DNA from: Myxococcales bacterium
Lineage (GTDB): Bacteria > Myxococcota_A > Bradymonadia > UBA7976 > UBA1532
NCBI GenBank assembly: GCA_020633555.1
Contig: JACKDL010000052.1
Coordinates: forward strand, 1-25,851
Length of the DNA: 25,851 nt
Direction: 5' to 3'
Shown here: in pieces, positions 16,001-22,848 of the stretch
Layout of the letters: every line of letters starts with the position of its first letter
How positions within the stretch are numbered: the stretch's first letter is position 1
The notes under the pieces: generated by a model
The model's database searches: none
Told to the model about the DNA's origin: nothing
Seen by the model: the letters and a program-made list of their open reading frames with translations, nothing else
Made by a program: the position numbers and the translations under genes

Positions 16001-16650
16001 CCGGCGGGGCACTCCTCGTCGGCCACGCACTGGGGCCGCGGCCGGCAGGCGCGGGCCATGGGATCGCACACGAAGCCCGGGTCGCAGTCGGCGTCACCCA
16101 CGCAGGCCACGCACAGCCCGTCGGCGGCGCACAGCAGGCCGGCGGGGCAGTCGTCGTTGTTGGCGCAGCGGGCGGCCTGGCAGGTGAACGTGGCGGGATC
16201 GCAGCGCTGATCGGGGCCGCAGGCGGCGTCGTCGCGGCAGCCGTCGCGGCAGGCGCCGGCCTCGCAGATGCGCCCGGCGCCGCACTCCACGTCGGCGCGG
16301 CAGGCGGGCGGGCCCTCATCGGGGCACACGCCCGCCTCGTCGCACACCGGCCCGCAGCCCTCGGGGCCGCACGCGGGTACGCAGCTTCCGGCGACGCACT
16401 GCTCGTTGGGGCCGCAGGGGGCGGCGTCCGAGCAGTCGCCGGGCAGCAGCTCGTCGGGCACGCAGATCTGGGCGATGCAGGTCTGCCCCGTGGGGCACAG
16501 CCCCTCGACGCAGGGGTCGCCCTCGACGCACTGGCCCGCCACGCAGGCCTGACCGCTCACGCAGTCGGCGTGGCTCTCGCACTCCAGGCTGGACCGGCCG
16601 CAGCCGGCGAGCAGGAGCAGGCCGAAGGAGAGCAGGGCGCCGTATCGCAT
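10063..16650 (-). CDS. Giant lipoprotein of about 80 four-cysteine modules with two PPC-like domains
   Basis: This 2195-residue lipoprotein has a signal ending in the lipobox LLLAGC (Cys at about residue 17), so it is lipid-anchored. The rest is a tandem array of 22-26-residue modules of the pattern C-x5-C-x5-C-x4-C, usually CRxDxDCPxGxxCxxGxC. I counted about 80, with a few variants near the N-terminus. Two beta-sandwich segments of about 130 residues interrupt the array (roughly residues 1315-1450 and 1775-1910). Both contain Y/H-DPM-(M/L)-(Y/F)-(V/I)-RRDCD, then E(I/V)xCDDD, then PGVY(Y/W)VFVD-like strands, and resemble bacterial pre-peptidase C-terminal (PPC) domains. Such Cys arrays are frequent in Myxococcota surface proteins; a binding or fibre role is inference. 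ATG 16650 follows GGAGG by 7 nt and overlaps the OmpA-family stop by 1 nt (TGATG); a GTG one codon earlier is possible. Confidence 0.9.
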   Translation of the reverse strand: MRYGALLSFGLLLLAGCGRSSLECESHADCVSGQACVAGQCVEGDPCVEGLCPTGQTCIAQICVPDELLPGDCSDAAPCGPNEQCVAGSCVPACGPEGCGPVCDEAGVCPDEGPPACRADVECGAGRICEAGACRDGCRDDAACGPDQRCDPATFTCQAARCANNDDCPAGLLCAADGLCVACVGDADCDPGFVCDPMARACRPRPQCVADEECPAGFVCEAEQCVPGGGCRGDADCGPLQQCVAGECLDVGCRQDADCGRGQICEDGACVAAPQCRRDSDCPPDEVCDQGVCRFEPECRVDRDCPPGEVCEGFTCIEFVECRADVDCGFGFLCQNGRCVFGPDCRDDRDCPARQICEAGQCVEPGCVRDADCAPGFACEAGECVVAPECRDDRDCPFGTRCQGERCVEAIECRFDQDCQDGQRCVDQRCVVAGCMVDRDCPQGTECRQGLCLPPACRVDNDCAPPLGCVEGACLPVECRVDNDCPIGAECRGNRCFNPERCVDDTDCPAGNRCQNNACVPVGCLDDRECAEDEQCEFGRCVAAACRQDRDCGPGVTCIGGICIPEFVCQRDGDCPGGLQCLNGECRIGNECEVDEDCPGNLECVFGACIPLPPPECQRDADCGPGEQCTFGQCFPGINPGCRNDGECGPGFQCDNGRCVANGCMIDAQCDPGEICEQGLCLPAPECRVDRDCGAGEACRGGICTFTGECRVDRECPAGFGCRDFTCQFVGECRGDDQCPPGEVCQGFACVFIGMCRVDADCPGGACRNGICGPECLNDRECGDGEACRAGTCLFTGECRNSNECPAGLVCEDFRCMPQVECQVAEDCGRPGFECLRNQCVFTGQCQGDADCRDGQVCQRFQCVDVGQCGPGRPCPFPEACVDSVCVFEGDCRVNGDCGPLRSCVDFQCIDTGRCDRDADCAPLGQICDGFSNTCVDERFCRNNTDCPRGERCIGDLCRPLDFCRDDQDCAADRFCNLEVNICQARPDCFGDGDCAPDERCDAGSCQPVRCARDADCADAFTCADGICIPPFFCRNRFDCPAPDINRCVNGVCEGPDGCRTDDDCPEALTCIAGICAELPPPECQRDVDCPRGQVCEFSFCQPEPPCQFDAQCPNGQLCQGGECVAPPPECRVDVDCAAGQLCEGGRCVDLPGACRVDQDCPLTTMCVNRFCQPGCRGDDRCPNGTFCDDMGQCAPVEQRCAVNEDCAQGEWCNPQTRGCEPGCRNSTQCPVGLVCRSGQCEPLGGCRNDADCQLGQQCVNRVCIGNPIECQRDLDCAVGERCEAGVCVFDGCRGDDDCPVGLSCVGGICQAVGPCANDPDVQVVVVAQPGEQQVQVDTTGRPDGYRASCANGGPNPDQAIQVELRFPATVRFAVVQSDQGYDPMMYVRRDCDGPASEIGCDDDGNGNLNPRIDFDVLNPGVYYVFIDAWGGEGRSVLSIQTSALEVCRSDDDCNGTACVDGVCAPPQCAADGDCGAGEYCDAGLCRQGTRCRIDNDCQGDDICLNQICAPPECAGDANCDADQICEAGRCRAPICLRDQDCLPGRVCIVGRCELQAPCIEDLECGPGQICNDGLCTDAQCVRDLQCARGELCLNGRCEAVAGSCRADGDCPLGTVCQAQACEPGCGGDDARCPAGLVCGANGQCVPPAPDCRVDADCDPGTVCQGGACVPGARQCPQPNPAASACRADADCAPGLSCLPTMECVPAACRCNTNTGQWGCADACAPTTCQAEAPECRVDADCGDGRACQDGRCVAGPACRVDADCPEGNVCTAGQCTPVACGLSGAPLVLVADRSGRQDLAIDTTAQPNNYAGASCGGGGRGREQVVRLDLQVAASLTLRATREDNHDPMLFIRRDCDDAGSEVACDDDSAGNVSPQIDLPQAQPGVYWVFVDCFNADAGGRSTLSITTTVLERCMGDADCGAEGFRCVGGLCTAPECVQDTDCAPGNLCVEFACQRGEQFCRLDADCGAGRICSNRVCRDADCQVDVQCPGDQICEAGRCSDPACVADGDCPAGTVCSGGRCEVAVRCRNDVDCAGATICENNLCVDAQCVRDDQCAANERCVEGRCLLRADACVQDAECGAGEICEGARCEAQGARCVDVDTCGAGASCVAGNCVEPVPCQNNAVCRQIVPIFQCQNGFCAAPFSQCQRNSDCAAGSSCVFGVCAPLGGPECVRDVDCPAGELCEAERCVAAP
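10100..16590 (-). repeat. Tandem coding repeat, about 72-78 bp period
   Basis: The DNA of the giant lipoprotein gene is a long series of diverged direct repeats with a period of about 72-78 bp, visible on the plus strand as a recurring GGGGCAGTC / GCCGCAGTC core followed by CGTCC or CGTCG. Each unit encodes one four-cysteine module. The array is broken by two non-repeat blocks, roughly 12.3-12.7 kb and 10.9-11.3 kb, which encode the PPC-like domains. Units are diverged in the variable positions, so it is an old array rather than a recent slippage product. Confidence 0.85.
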
Positions 16651-18821
16651 CACTTCGCCTCCAGGATCCGCAGCTCGACCCGCCGGTTGGCCTGGCGGCC
16701 GCGCTCCGTCAGGTTGGGCTTCAGGGGCTTGCCGCCGCCGAAGCCCGTCACCGCGACCCGCTTGGGGCTCACCCCCCCGCGGACCAGCCTGGACTTTACG
16801 GATCGGGCCTGACGCTCGCTAAGCCGAGTGAGATCGGCCGCGTCGCCGCGGTTGTCCGTGTGCACCTCGACACGGATCTTGCCCACCTCGGGGTGCTTCT
16901 TCAGCCAGCCCGCCAGGGCCTTCACGACGTCGCGACCCTGGGCGTCCAGGCGGTGGCTGTCGGCCTCGAAGGTGATGGGCTTGCCCACCAGGATGGCGTC
17001 GCCCTTGCGGCGCACCAACCCCTTGCCACCGCTGCGCTTTCGGGGCGCGGGGTCGGGATCGGCGAACACGTCCTTGGCGACCCGGCCGGGCTTCTTCTTC
17101 GCCTTGCCCTTGCCCTTCTGCAGGGTGGCCTGGACGTCGGTGGGCTTGCCCCCGGTGAGGATGACCGTCTGTTCGAAGGGGGCGTAGCCGTCGGCCTCGA
17201 CGGTCACCGGGTAGGTGCCCGGATCCAGCTCGGCGCGGTAGGGCCGATCGCTGAAGGCCTTGCCCGTGAGGTTGGCGGGGGCGCCCACGTCCACCGTGGC
17301 CGACAGGGGGCGGCCCGTGTCGCTCACCGCCTTCACCACGAGCACGCCCTTGGCGGCCTTGGGGTCGGGCTTCAGGGCGATGTCCACCGCGGCGTCCTGG
17401 CCGGCGGCCACCACCACCTCGGCCTGGGCGGGCAGGTAGCCCTTCGCTTCGGCGCGGACCGACACGGGCCCCGGGGCGAAGCGGTAGCCGCCGAAGCGGC
17501 CCTGGGCGTCGGCGAGCTGCGGCGAGAGGTCGTCGTGGCCCAGGTAGACCACGGTGGCGTCCTTGGGTGCGGCGCCGGTGTCGGCGGCCAGCACCCGGCC
17601 GCTGATGGCGAAGGTGTCGGGCGCGGGCGGCGCGGGCGGGGGCGGCGGGGCGGCCTGGGCCACCTCGCGCTCGATGACAAGCGGGCGCGGATCCAGGGTG
17701 TAGGCCACCGCGAAGCCCAGCATCCACGGGGGCGTGGCGGGCACGCCGGTGAAGGGCTGATCCGCCAGACCGATGCGGGCGGTGAGGTCCAGCGCCAGGT
17801 GCTCCAGGACGAAGCTGCGGACGCCCGCGGTGACCTGGTGGGGCACCGAGCCGAAGGCGAACTCGTTGCTGTCGCGGCCGCGGCGCTCCAGCTCTACCAG
17901 GAAGGGCGTACCGATCCGGTACTCGGCGTACAGGTTGGCGTAGCGGTGGAAGGGGCTCTCGAAGCCGAAGCCCAGCATCAGCCGGTCGTAGCGGCCCACC
18001 TGCAGGCCCCACTCCTGGATCAGGCTGGGCTCGTCGGGGCGGTCGGCGTACACGGCCTCGCCGTTCTCGAGGTAGTAGCTGACGTCCAGGTGGAAGCGGA
18101 ACGGGATGGCCCGCTTGCGCATGAGATCGGTGGTGAACAGCGCGCGGAACTCGGCGCTGGTGGCGTCGCCCATGGGGCCGCCGCGGCCGGGCTCGCCCAC
18201 CAGGTGCACCATGGCCGCCCCGCCCACCGCGAGGCTGTCGCTGACGAAGTAGCCGCCCTTGGCGCCCAGGGTGAAGTCGCCCTGGGTCTGGATGAGGGTG
18301 GGCAGGTCGCCGTCGTTGGTGTTGCTGGTGCTGCGCAGGTTGCCGAAGACCTCCAGGTACTCCAGCGGGGTCCACGCCAGGGCCAGGGTGGTGCCGGTGA
18401 ACTGGCTGGCGCTGCCGTCGGCGGGGAAGCCGTCGATGTCGAACCAGTTCAGGCTCAGGCGCAGCCGAAGGGTGCCCTGGGGGCCGGGATCGGCGGCCCA
18501 CACCTGGTCCAGGCCGGTGGGGCCGGCCAGGGCGGCCGAGCGCTGCTGCACCGGGATCCGGCCGGTGTCGTCCCGGGCGGTCTCTTTCAGCACGGTCTTG
18601 TCGGTGGGCGGCTCGGCGGGCGCGCGATCAGCCGGGGCCGCGGCGGGCGCCGCGGGGGGCAGCGCATCGCCCTCGGCCGCGCCGTCGTCGGCGGCGGCCG
18701 GGGCGGGCGCGGGGGCCGCGGCAGGCGCGTCATCCAGCAGCTCGCCGGTGCCGGCCTGAGCCAGGGCGACCGCCGGGGCGGACAGCAACAACAACAGGGG
18801 CAGCGCGCGGGTGCGGAGCAT
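16650..18821 (-). CDS. OmpA-family outer-membrane protein with barrel and PEGA-like repeats
   Basis: This is a 723-residue envelope protein. It has a signal peptide (MLRTRALPLLLLLSAPAVALA), then an Ala/Pro/Asp-rich stretch (about 25-75) and a beta-barrel-like region with alternating hydrophobic strands (about 95-350). A proline-rich hinge leads to two or three carboxypeptidase-regulatory/PEGA-like beta-sandwich repeats (about 370-540: ISGRVLAADTG, VRAEAKGYLPA, VEADGYAPFEQT). A Lys-rich linker precedes a C-terminal OmpA domain (about 615-723) with FEADSHRL, VHTDNRG and LSERQARSV, which carry the peptidoglycan-binding Asp and Arg. It should tie the outer membrane to the wall. ATG 18821 begins the signal peptide; an ATG four codons earlier (18833) is possible, and neither has an ideal Shine-Dalgarno site. 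The giant lipoprotein gene is coupled at the 3' end. Confidence 0.85.
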   Translation of the reverse strand: MLRTRALPLLLLLSAPAVALAQAGTGELLDDAPAAAPAPAPAAADDGAAEGDALPPAAPAAAPADRAPAEPPTDKTVLKETARDDTGRIPVQQRSAALAGPTGLDQVWAADPGPQGTLRLRLSLNWFDIDGFPADGSASQFTGTTLALAWTPLEYLEVFGNLRSTSNTNDGDLPTLIQTQGDFTLGAKGGYFVSDSLAVGGAAMVHLVGEPGRGGPMGDATSAEFRALFTTDLMRKRAIPFRFHLDVSYYLENGEAVYADRPDEPSLIQEWGLQVGRYDRLMLGFGFESPFHRYANLYAEYRIGTPFLVELERRGRDSNEFAFGSVPHQVTAGVRSFVLEHLALDLTARIGLADQPFTGVPATPPWMLGFAVAYTLDPRPLVIEREVAQAAPPPPPAPPAPDTFAISGRVLAADTGAAPKDATVVYLGHDDLSPQLADAQGRFGGYRFAPGPVSVRAEAKGYLPAQAEVVVAAGQDAAVDIALKPDPKAAKGVLVVKAVSDTGRPLSATVDVGAPANLTGKAFSDRPYRAELDPGTYPVTVEADGYAPFEQTVILTGGKPTDVQATLQKGKGKAKKKPGRVAKDVFADPDPAPRKRSGGKGLVRRKGDAILVGKPITFEADSHRLDAQGRDVVKALAGWLKKHPEVGKIRVEVHTDNRGDAADLTRLSERQARSVKSRLVRGGVSPKRVAVTGFGGGKPLKPNLTERGRQANRRVELRILEAK

Positions 18822-18942
18822 GACCTCGCCCATCCGATAACGACCGTCGGCGGCACCGTAGCAGGCCAGCCCGGCCAGCGGCGAGTTCGGCCAACGCCAC
18901 GGACGATGTACGATGCGGCGCCGGTGGGGTGTGGGGGGAGGC

Positions 18943-20415
18943 ATGAGCGACGGCGACAGGGCGCCGGGTGGCCGGGGGGCGGGGCGCGCGGCGCAGATCG
19001 GCTACTGGCTGGGCCCGGTGCTGGCTCTGGCCGTGTGGGCGCTGCCCACCCCCGCGGCGCTGAAGCCCGAGGCCCAGCGGCTGGCGGCCGCCACCGCGTG
19101 GATGGCCGCCTGGTGGATGACCGAGGCGGTGCCGGTGGCGGTCACGGCGCTGCTGCCCCTGGCGGTGTTCCCCCTGCTGGGTATCGCGGGGGCGAGGGCG
19201 GTGGCCCCCAGCTACGGGCACGACCTGGTGTGGCTTTTCTTCGGTGGCTTTCAGCTTGCCTTCGCCCTGGAGCGCTGCGGCCTGCACCGCCGCATGGCGT
19301 TGGCCATGGTGCGGGCCGTGGGCACCCGCCCCGACCGCCTGGTGCTGGGCTTCATGCTGGCGGTGGGCATGCTGAGCATGTGGCTGGTGAACACCAGCAC
19401 CACCCTGATGATGCTGCCGGTGGGCATGGCGGTGGCCCGCGCCCTCGAGGGCGACGAGGAGCCGGGCCCCTTCGGCCGGTCGCTGATGCTGGGCATCGCC
19501 TACAGCGCCAGCGTGGGCGGGCTGGGCACCTTCATCGGCACGGCGCCCAACGGGATCTTCGTGGGCGTGGCCCGCAAGCAGGGCGTGGACGTGGCCTTCG
19601 GCGAGTGGATGCTGTTCGCGGCGCCCCTGGCGCTGCTGCTCATCGGCCTGATCTGGCTGTACCTGACCCGGGGCGCCTTCCCGGTGCCGCGGGGCGAGCT
19701 GCCGGCGGATCACCCGGCCAAGGCGGCGCTGGGCCGTGACCTGGGCCCGTGGTCGCAGGCCGAGCGACGGGTGGCGGTGGTGTTCGCGCTGGCGGTGGCC
19801 GCCTGGATCAGCCGGCGTTTCATCATCGACGGGCTGGGCCTGCCCAAGGACCTGCTGACGGACACCACCGTGGCCATCGCCGCGGCCATCGTACTGTTCA
19901 TCGTGCCCGCCCGGGACGCGGCGGGGCAGCCGGGGCACCTGCTGGACTGGAAGACCAGCATGCGCACGCCGTGGCACATCCTGCTGCTGTTCGGGGGCGG
20001 CTTCGCCATCGCGGCGGGCTTCGAGGCCACGGGCCTGTCGGCCTGGATGGGCGAGGCGCTGGCCAGCGCCATCGCGGGCTGGCCGTTGTCACTGGTGATC
20101 CTGGCGGTGGTGCTGCTGATCACGTTCCTCACCGAGGTCACGAGCAACACGGCCACCGCCACGGTGCTGCTGCCGGTCATCGGCGGTATGGCCACGGCCA
20201 TGGGGGTGGCCCCGCTGCTGCTGATGGTGCCGGCCACGCTGGCGGCGAGCTGCGCCTTCATGCTGCCGGTGGCCACGCCGCCCAACGCCATCGTCTACGC
20301 TTCGGGGCTGGTGCGCCTGCCCGAGATGGCGCGGGCGGGGCTGTGGATCAACCTGGGCTCGGCGGTGGTGATCACGGCGTGGATGCTGACATGGGGCCGC
20401 TGGACCCTGGGCTGA
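18943..20415 (+). CDS. DASS-family sodium:dicarboxylate/sulfate symporter (SLC13-like)
   Basis: This 490-residue polytopic membrane protein has about 11-12 hydrophobic helices. It carries the paired family signatures that form the sodium and substrate sites: N150-T-S-T-T in the first half and T400-S-N-T in the second (TEVTSNTATATVLLP), plus MTEAVPVAVTALLPL near the N-terminus and VATPPNAIVYASG near the C-terminus. Members carry succinate, malate, citrate or sulfate with sodium; the substrate cannot be read from the sequence, though full-length size and SNT-type motifs favour di- or tricarboxylates. ATG 18943 follows a GGGGGGAGG tract; the frame is open for ten more codons upstream with poor residues. 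It is divergent from the OmpA-family gene and convergent with the small lipoprotein gene. Confidence 0.9.
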   Translation: MSDGDRAPGGRGAGRAAQIGYWLGPVLALAVWALPTPAALKPEAQRLAAATAWMAAWWMTEAVPVAVTALLPLAVFPLLGIAGARAVAPSYGHDLVWLFFGGFQLAFALERCGLHRRMALAMVRAVGTRPDRLVLGFMLAVGMLSMWLVNTSTTLMMLPVGMAVARALEGDEEPGPFGRSLMLGIAYSASVGGLGTFIGTAPNGIFVGVARKQGVDVAFGEWMLFAAPLALLLIGLIWLYLTRGAFPVPRGELPADHPAKAALGRDLGPWSQAERRVAVVFALAVAAWISRRFIIDGLGLPKDLLTDTTVAIAAAIVLFIVPARDAAGQPGHLLDWKTSMRTPWHILLLFGGGFAIAAGFEATGLSAWMGEALASAIAGWPLSLVILAVVLLITFLTEVTSNTATATVLLPVIGGMATAMGVAPLLLMVPATLAASCAFMLPVATPPNAIVYASGLVRLPEMARAGLWINLGSAVVITAWMLTWGRWTLG

Positions 20416-20462
20416 GCACCATCCGGCCGGTCGGGCGCGCTGGGACGCCTGCGGGTCCGGCT

Positions 20463-20510
20463 GGCCGACAAGAAGGGAAGGCGGCGGTCGCCCGCCATTC
20501 TCGTCGGGCC
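20463..20510. terminator. Possible bidirectional hairpin between convergent genes
   Basis: Between the convergent transporter and small-lipoprotein genes, GGCCGACAAGAA (20463-20474) and TTCTCGTCGGGCC (20498-20510) form an imperfect outer stem. Inside it GGCGG (20480-20484) and CCGCC (20492-20496) form an inner one. There is no T-tract, so it may work with Rho or simply protect 3' ends. Position is the main argument. Confidence 0.35.
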
Positions 20511-20539
20511 TTCAGGGCCGGCTGAGCGCGGTGCGTGAG

Positions 20540-20836
20540 CTACTCGCACACCTCGGCAGGCGTGCAGTAGCGCAGGCTCTCGTCGTGCTCGAAGGCCATG
20601 CACACCCAGTCGGCGGGGCAGTCGGCGTCGGCCTCGCAGCGGCTGCCCGAGCACACCTCGGGGTTCACGTGGTACTCGCCGTCGGGGCAGTTCATGGGCA
20701 GGTTCAGGCAGCGGATGCTGCAGGGATCGCGGAGCTGCCCGGTGGGGGTCTGGCGCAGGGCGCAGGGGTCCCCCGGATCCTTGCAGGCGGGCAGCAGCGC
20801 CGCGGCCGCCCCCAACAGGGCCATCAGGCGGCTCAC
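20540..20836 (-). CDS. Small Cys-rich lipoprotein
   Basis: This 98-residue lipoprotein starts VSRLMALLGAAAALLPAC, with the lipid-anchor Cys at about residue 18. The mature part has about ten cysteines. Its second half contains one copy of the same module type as the giant protein (SRCEADADCPADWVC), so the two are built from a shared domain. The function is unknown. The GTG at 20836 was chosen because it begins the signal peptide; the frame upstream is an Arg-rich shadow of the rhodanese coding region. The start overlaps the stop of the cytochrome-rhodanese gene by 4 nt (GTGA), so translation is probably coupled, and the two lipoproteins may sit together in the envelope. Confidence 0.75.
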   Translation of the reverse strand: MSRLMALLGAAAALLPACKDPGDPCALRQTPTGQLRDPCSIRCLNLPMNCPDGEYHVNPEVCSGSRCEADADCPADWVCMAFEHDESLRYCTPAEVCE

Positions 20837-22083
20837 TCGCCGCCCTCGGGCCAGGCGCTGGTGGGCCAGCCCTGGTCGCGCCAGTGCCACAGCCCCTCGT
20901 CGAGCACCGCGGTGCGCTCGAAGCCCGCGGCGCGCAGGGTGTCGACGGCCCGGCCCGAGATGGCGTGGGGGCAGCCACAGTACGCCACGATCCACACGTC
21001 GCGGGGCAGCCGCTCCAGGTAGTCGGGCAGCTCGAAGCTGGGCAGCGAGATGGCCCCGGTGATGTGGAGCAGCAGGAACTCGGCGCGGGCGCGGGCGTCG
21101 AGGATGATCAGGCGCTGGCCGGCGTCCATCGCTGCCTTCACCTCGGCCGCGGGCACGAAGCGCCCCTCGCGCAGGTTGAACTGCGGGTCCTCCCCCTGGG
21201 GGTTCAGCGTGGCGTTCTCGGGATCGGGCACGTACTCCATCTCGACGGGGCCATCCACGGGGACCTGCCAGGAGCGGATCAGCGCCACCAGATCGTTGAC
21301 CTGCTGGGCCGTGAACGGGCCGCCGGACGCGTCGAGCCAGGGCTCCATGGGGGTGCCCTCGCGGCCGTGCCGGATGGCGTGGGCGATGAAGCCGTCGCTG
21401 GCAGTCTCGAGGAACCAGGGGTTGGCGACAGTCATGTAGTCGCCGCCCTGGCCCTGCGCGCCGTGGCAGTCGGCGCAGCGCTCGGCGTAGATCTGCCGGG
21501 CCTGCTCGGGGTCGCCCTGAATGACCTCGGCGTGCACCGGCAGGGGCTCACCGGCCTGCCAGCCGCGGATGTGATCCACGATCAGATCCACCTGGGCGTC
21601 GTTGAGCGGGCCGTCGTTGATCTGGCCCAGGATGGGCATGGGGGTGCCGGGGCGGCCGTGGACGATGGCCTTGCGCAGGAAGTCGTCGGTGACCGTCGCC
21701 TGGAAGGCCGGGTTGGCCAGCGCGTTGGCGTTGTCGCTCACGTACCCCTGCCCGTCGACGCCGTGGCAGAAGCTGCAGAACTCGTCGTACAGGCGCTTGC
21801 CCTCGTCCGGCGGCGGCGCCGCGTCGGTGGTGGCGTCGATGATCTGCATGTCGGGATCGGGGCCCATGTCCGGCGGGGCGGCCTGGTCGATCGCGGGGGC
21901 CTGATCCCGGATCGCCTGATCGCGGGCGGCCTGATCCGCGGCGGCCCCGTCGGCGGGGGTCGCGCCGTCGGCCCTGACCGCGGCGTCCAGGCCGCTGGCG
22001 GGGATCACGGGATCGGCCTCACAGGCCAGCGCACCGAGGGCGCAGGCCAGCGCCAGGAGGGAGTACGGCTTGAGTGTGCTCAT
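20833..22083 (-). CDS. Diheme cytochrome c-rhodanese fusion lipoprotein
   Basis: This is a 416-residue exported redox protein. Its signal ends at LGALAC (Cys21, likely lipidated) and is followed by an Asp/Gln/Ala/Pro-rich spacer (about 30-93). Two class I-type cytochrome c domains follow: haem motif CSFCH 103-107 with GTPM (Met149), and CADCH 203-207 with GTPM (Met246) as likely sixth ligands. Residues about 305-416 form a rhodanese domain with the active-site loop YCGCPHAISGRA (Cys369), which in the family carries a sulfane sulfur. Oxidation of a thiol or sulfur compound with electrons passing to the haems is a plausible role, but inferred. ATG 22083 starts the signal peptide; an ATG 12 codons earlier is also in frame, and neither has a strong Shine-Dalgarno site. 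It overlaps the small Cys-rich lipoprotein gene. Confidence 0.85.
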   Translation of the reverse strand: MSTLKPYSLLALACALGALACEADPVIPASGLDAAVRADGATPADGAAADQAARDQAIRDQAPAIDQAAPPDMGPDPDMQIIDATTDAAPPPDEGKRLYDEFCSFCHGVDGQGYVSDNANALANPAFQATVTDDFLRKAIVHGRPGTPMPILGQINDGPLNDAQVDLIVDHIRGWQAGEPLPVHAEVIQGDPEQARQIYAERCADCHGAQGQGGDYMTVANPWFLETASDGFIAHAIRHGREGTPMEPWLDASGGPFTAQQVNDLVALIRSWQVPVDGPVEMEYVPDPENATLNPQGEDPQFNLREGRFVPAAEVKAAMDAGQRLIILDARARAEFLLLHITGAISLPSFELPDYLERLPRDVWIVAYCGCPHAISGRAVDTLRAAGFERTAVLDEGLWHWRDQGWPTSAWPEGGE

Positions 22084-22174
22084 GGGCGCCAGAGTGCGGA
22101 CCGCCGGGGGTCGACGCAAGCCCGGGTGGCGGCCGTGCGGCGCGAACGGGCTGCGAGGGCTGCGGGCCGAGCGG

Positions 22175-22696
22175 TTACAGGTAGGGCTCGTCGTCCAGGT
22201 CGTCCTCGGCCTCGAAGGCGGCGTCGGCCGGCAGCCTGGCCATGCCGGCCTTCAGCATCTCGACGTGCTCGGTCTCTTCGTCGCGCAGCTCGGTGAACAG
22301 GGCCTTCACCTCGGGGTCGTGGATGTGCGGCAGGGCCATGTCGTAGAAATCAAAGGCCTTCTGCTCGGCGGCCAGGCCCACTTGGAAGGCCTTGATCGTC
22401 GACATGCCGCTGTAGACGGCGCCCACGTCAGGGGCCTCGACGTCATACAGGTCGTCCAGGCCCACTCGGGCGGGCTTGTCGCCGAACAGCTTCTTGCGGC
22501 GGGCCTCGAGCTCCTGGCCGTGCTTGGCCTCGTTGTCGGCCATGCTGGCGAAGAACGACCCGGCGTCGTAGCCGCCGTAGGTGCCGAGCTGCGAGGCGAA
22601 GAGCTTGTAGCGGTGGTAGGCCTCCAGCTCGATGAGGTGAGCGAGGTCCAGGGCGTCCATGAGGCTGAGCTTGGACAGGTCGAGACGGGTGGCCAT
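22175..22696 (-). CDS. Ferritin-like (rubrerythrin-type) diiron protein
   Basis: This 173-residue, mostly helical protein has the paired E...ExxH layout of the ferritin/rubrerythrin superfamily. The candidates are E23/E25 in IELEAYHRY, E56-A-K-H59, E111 in AEQKAFDFYD and E141-T-E-H144. These would bind a two-iron centre used for peroxide reduction or iron handling. The C-terminal rubredoxin domain of classical rubrerythrin is absent; the tail is acidic (AEDDLDDEPYL). The start is well supported: AAGGA lies 8 nt before ATG 22696. Longer upstream reading is not protein-like. It is separated by 91 nt from the cytochrome-rhodanese gene on the same strand, so a shared stress or redox transcript is possible, but the 152-nt gap on its 5' side leaves room for its own promoter. 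Confidence 0.8.
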   Translation of the reverse strand: MATRLDLSKLSLMDALDLAHLIELEAYHRYKLFASQLGTYGGYDAGSFFASMADNEAKHGQELEARRKKLFGDKPARVGLDDLYDVEAPDVGAVYSGMSTIKAFQVGLAAEQKAFDFYDMALPHIHDPEVKALFTELRDEETEHVEMLKAGMARLPADAAFEAEDDLDDEPYL

Positions 22697-22848
22697 GGTC
22701 CGTTCCTTACGTTCGTGGGCGACGGCCGCGGCGCCCATGACGGGTGCCGGCGGGGATCGGCGGCCTTGCGAACGGCATCCGCCAGATTCCACTTCACGCA
22801 TGGGTGGCCGTGGCACCAGTCGCCTCGCCCGCGGCGGCCCACCCGGCC
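22697..22848 (-). promoter_or_regulatory. Upstream region of the ferritin-like gene
   Basis: These 152 bases lie between the STAND-ATPase stop and the ferritin-like start, both on the minus strand. Apart from the AAGGA ribosome-binding site next to the ferritin start, I could not identify a convincing promoter, operator or terminator. The open frame across it is not protein-like. Confidence 0.35.

Noticed and set aside
10100..16590. Regular repeat period suggestive of a CRISPR array
   Set aside because: Period is 72-78 bp, units are diverged, there is no constant repeat with unrelated spacers, and the whole array is in one coding frame.
10420..16812. A 2130-codon open frame on the plus strand opposite the giant lipoprotein gene
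   Set aside because: It is a shadow of the repeat: the Asp/Cys/Arg codon bias of the modules leaves no stops in the opposite frame and yields an Ala/Val/His/Gly-rich sequence without any motif. The minus-strand protein has a lipobox, RBS and conserved modules.
16860..19739. A 959-codon plus-strand frame opposite the OmpA-family gene
   Set aside because: No motif, low complexity, and it runs across two well-supported genes and the divergent promoter gap.
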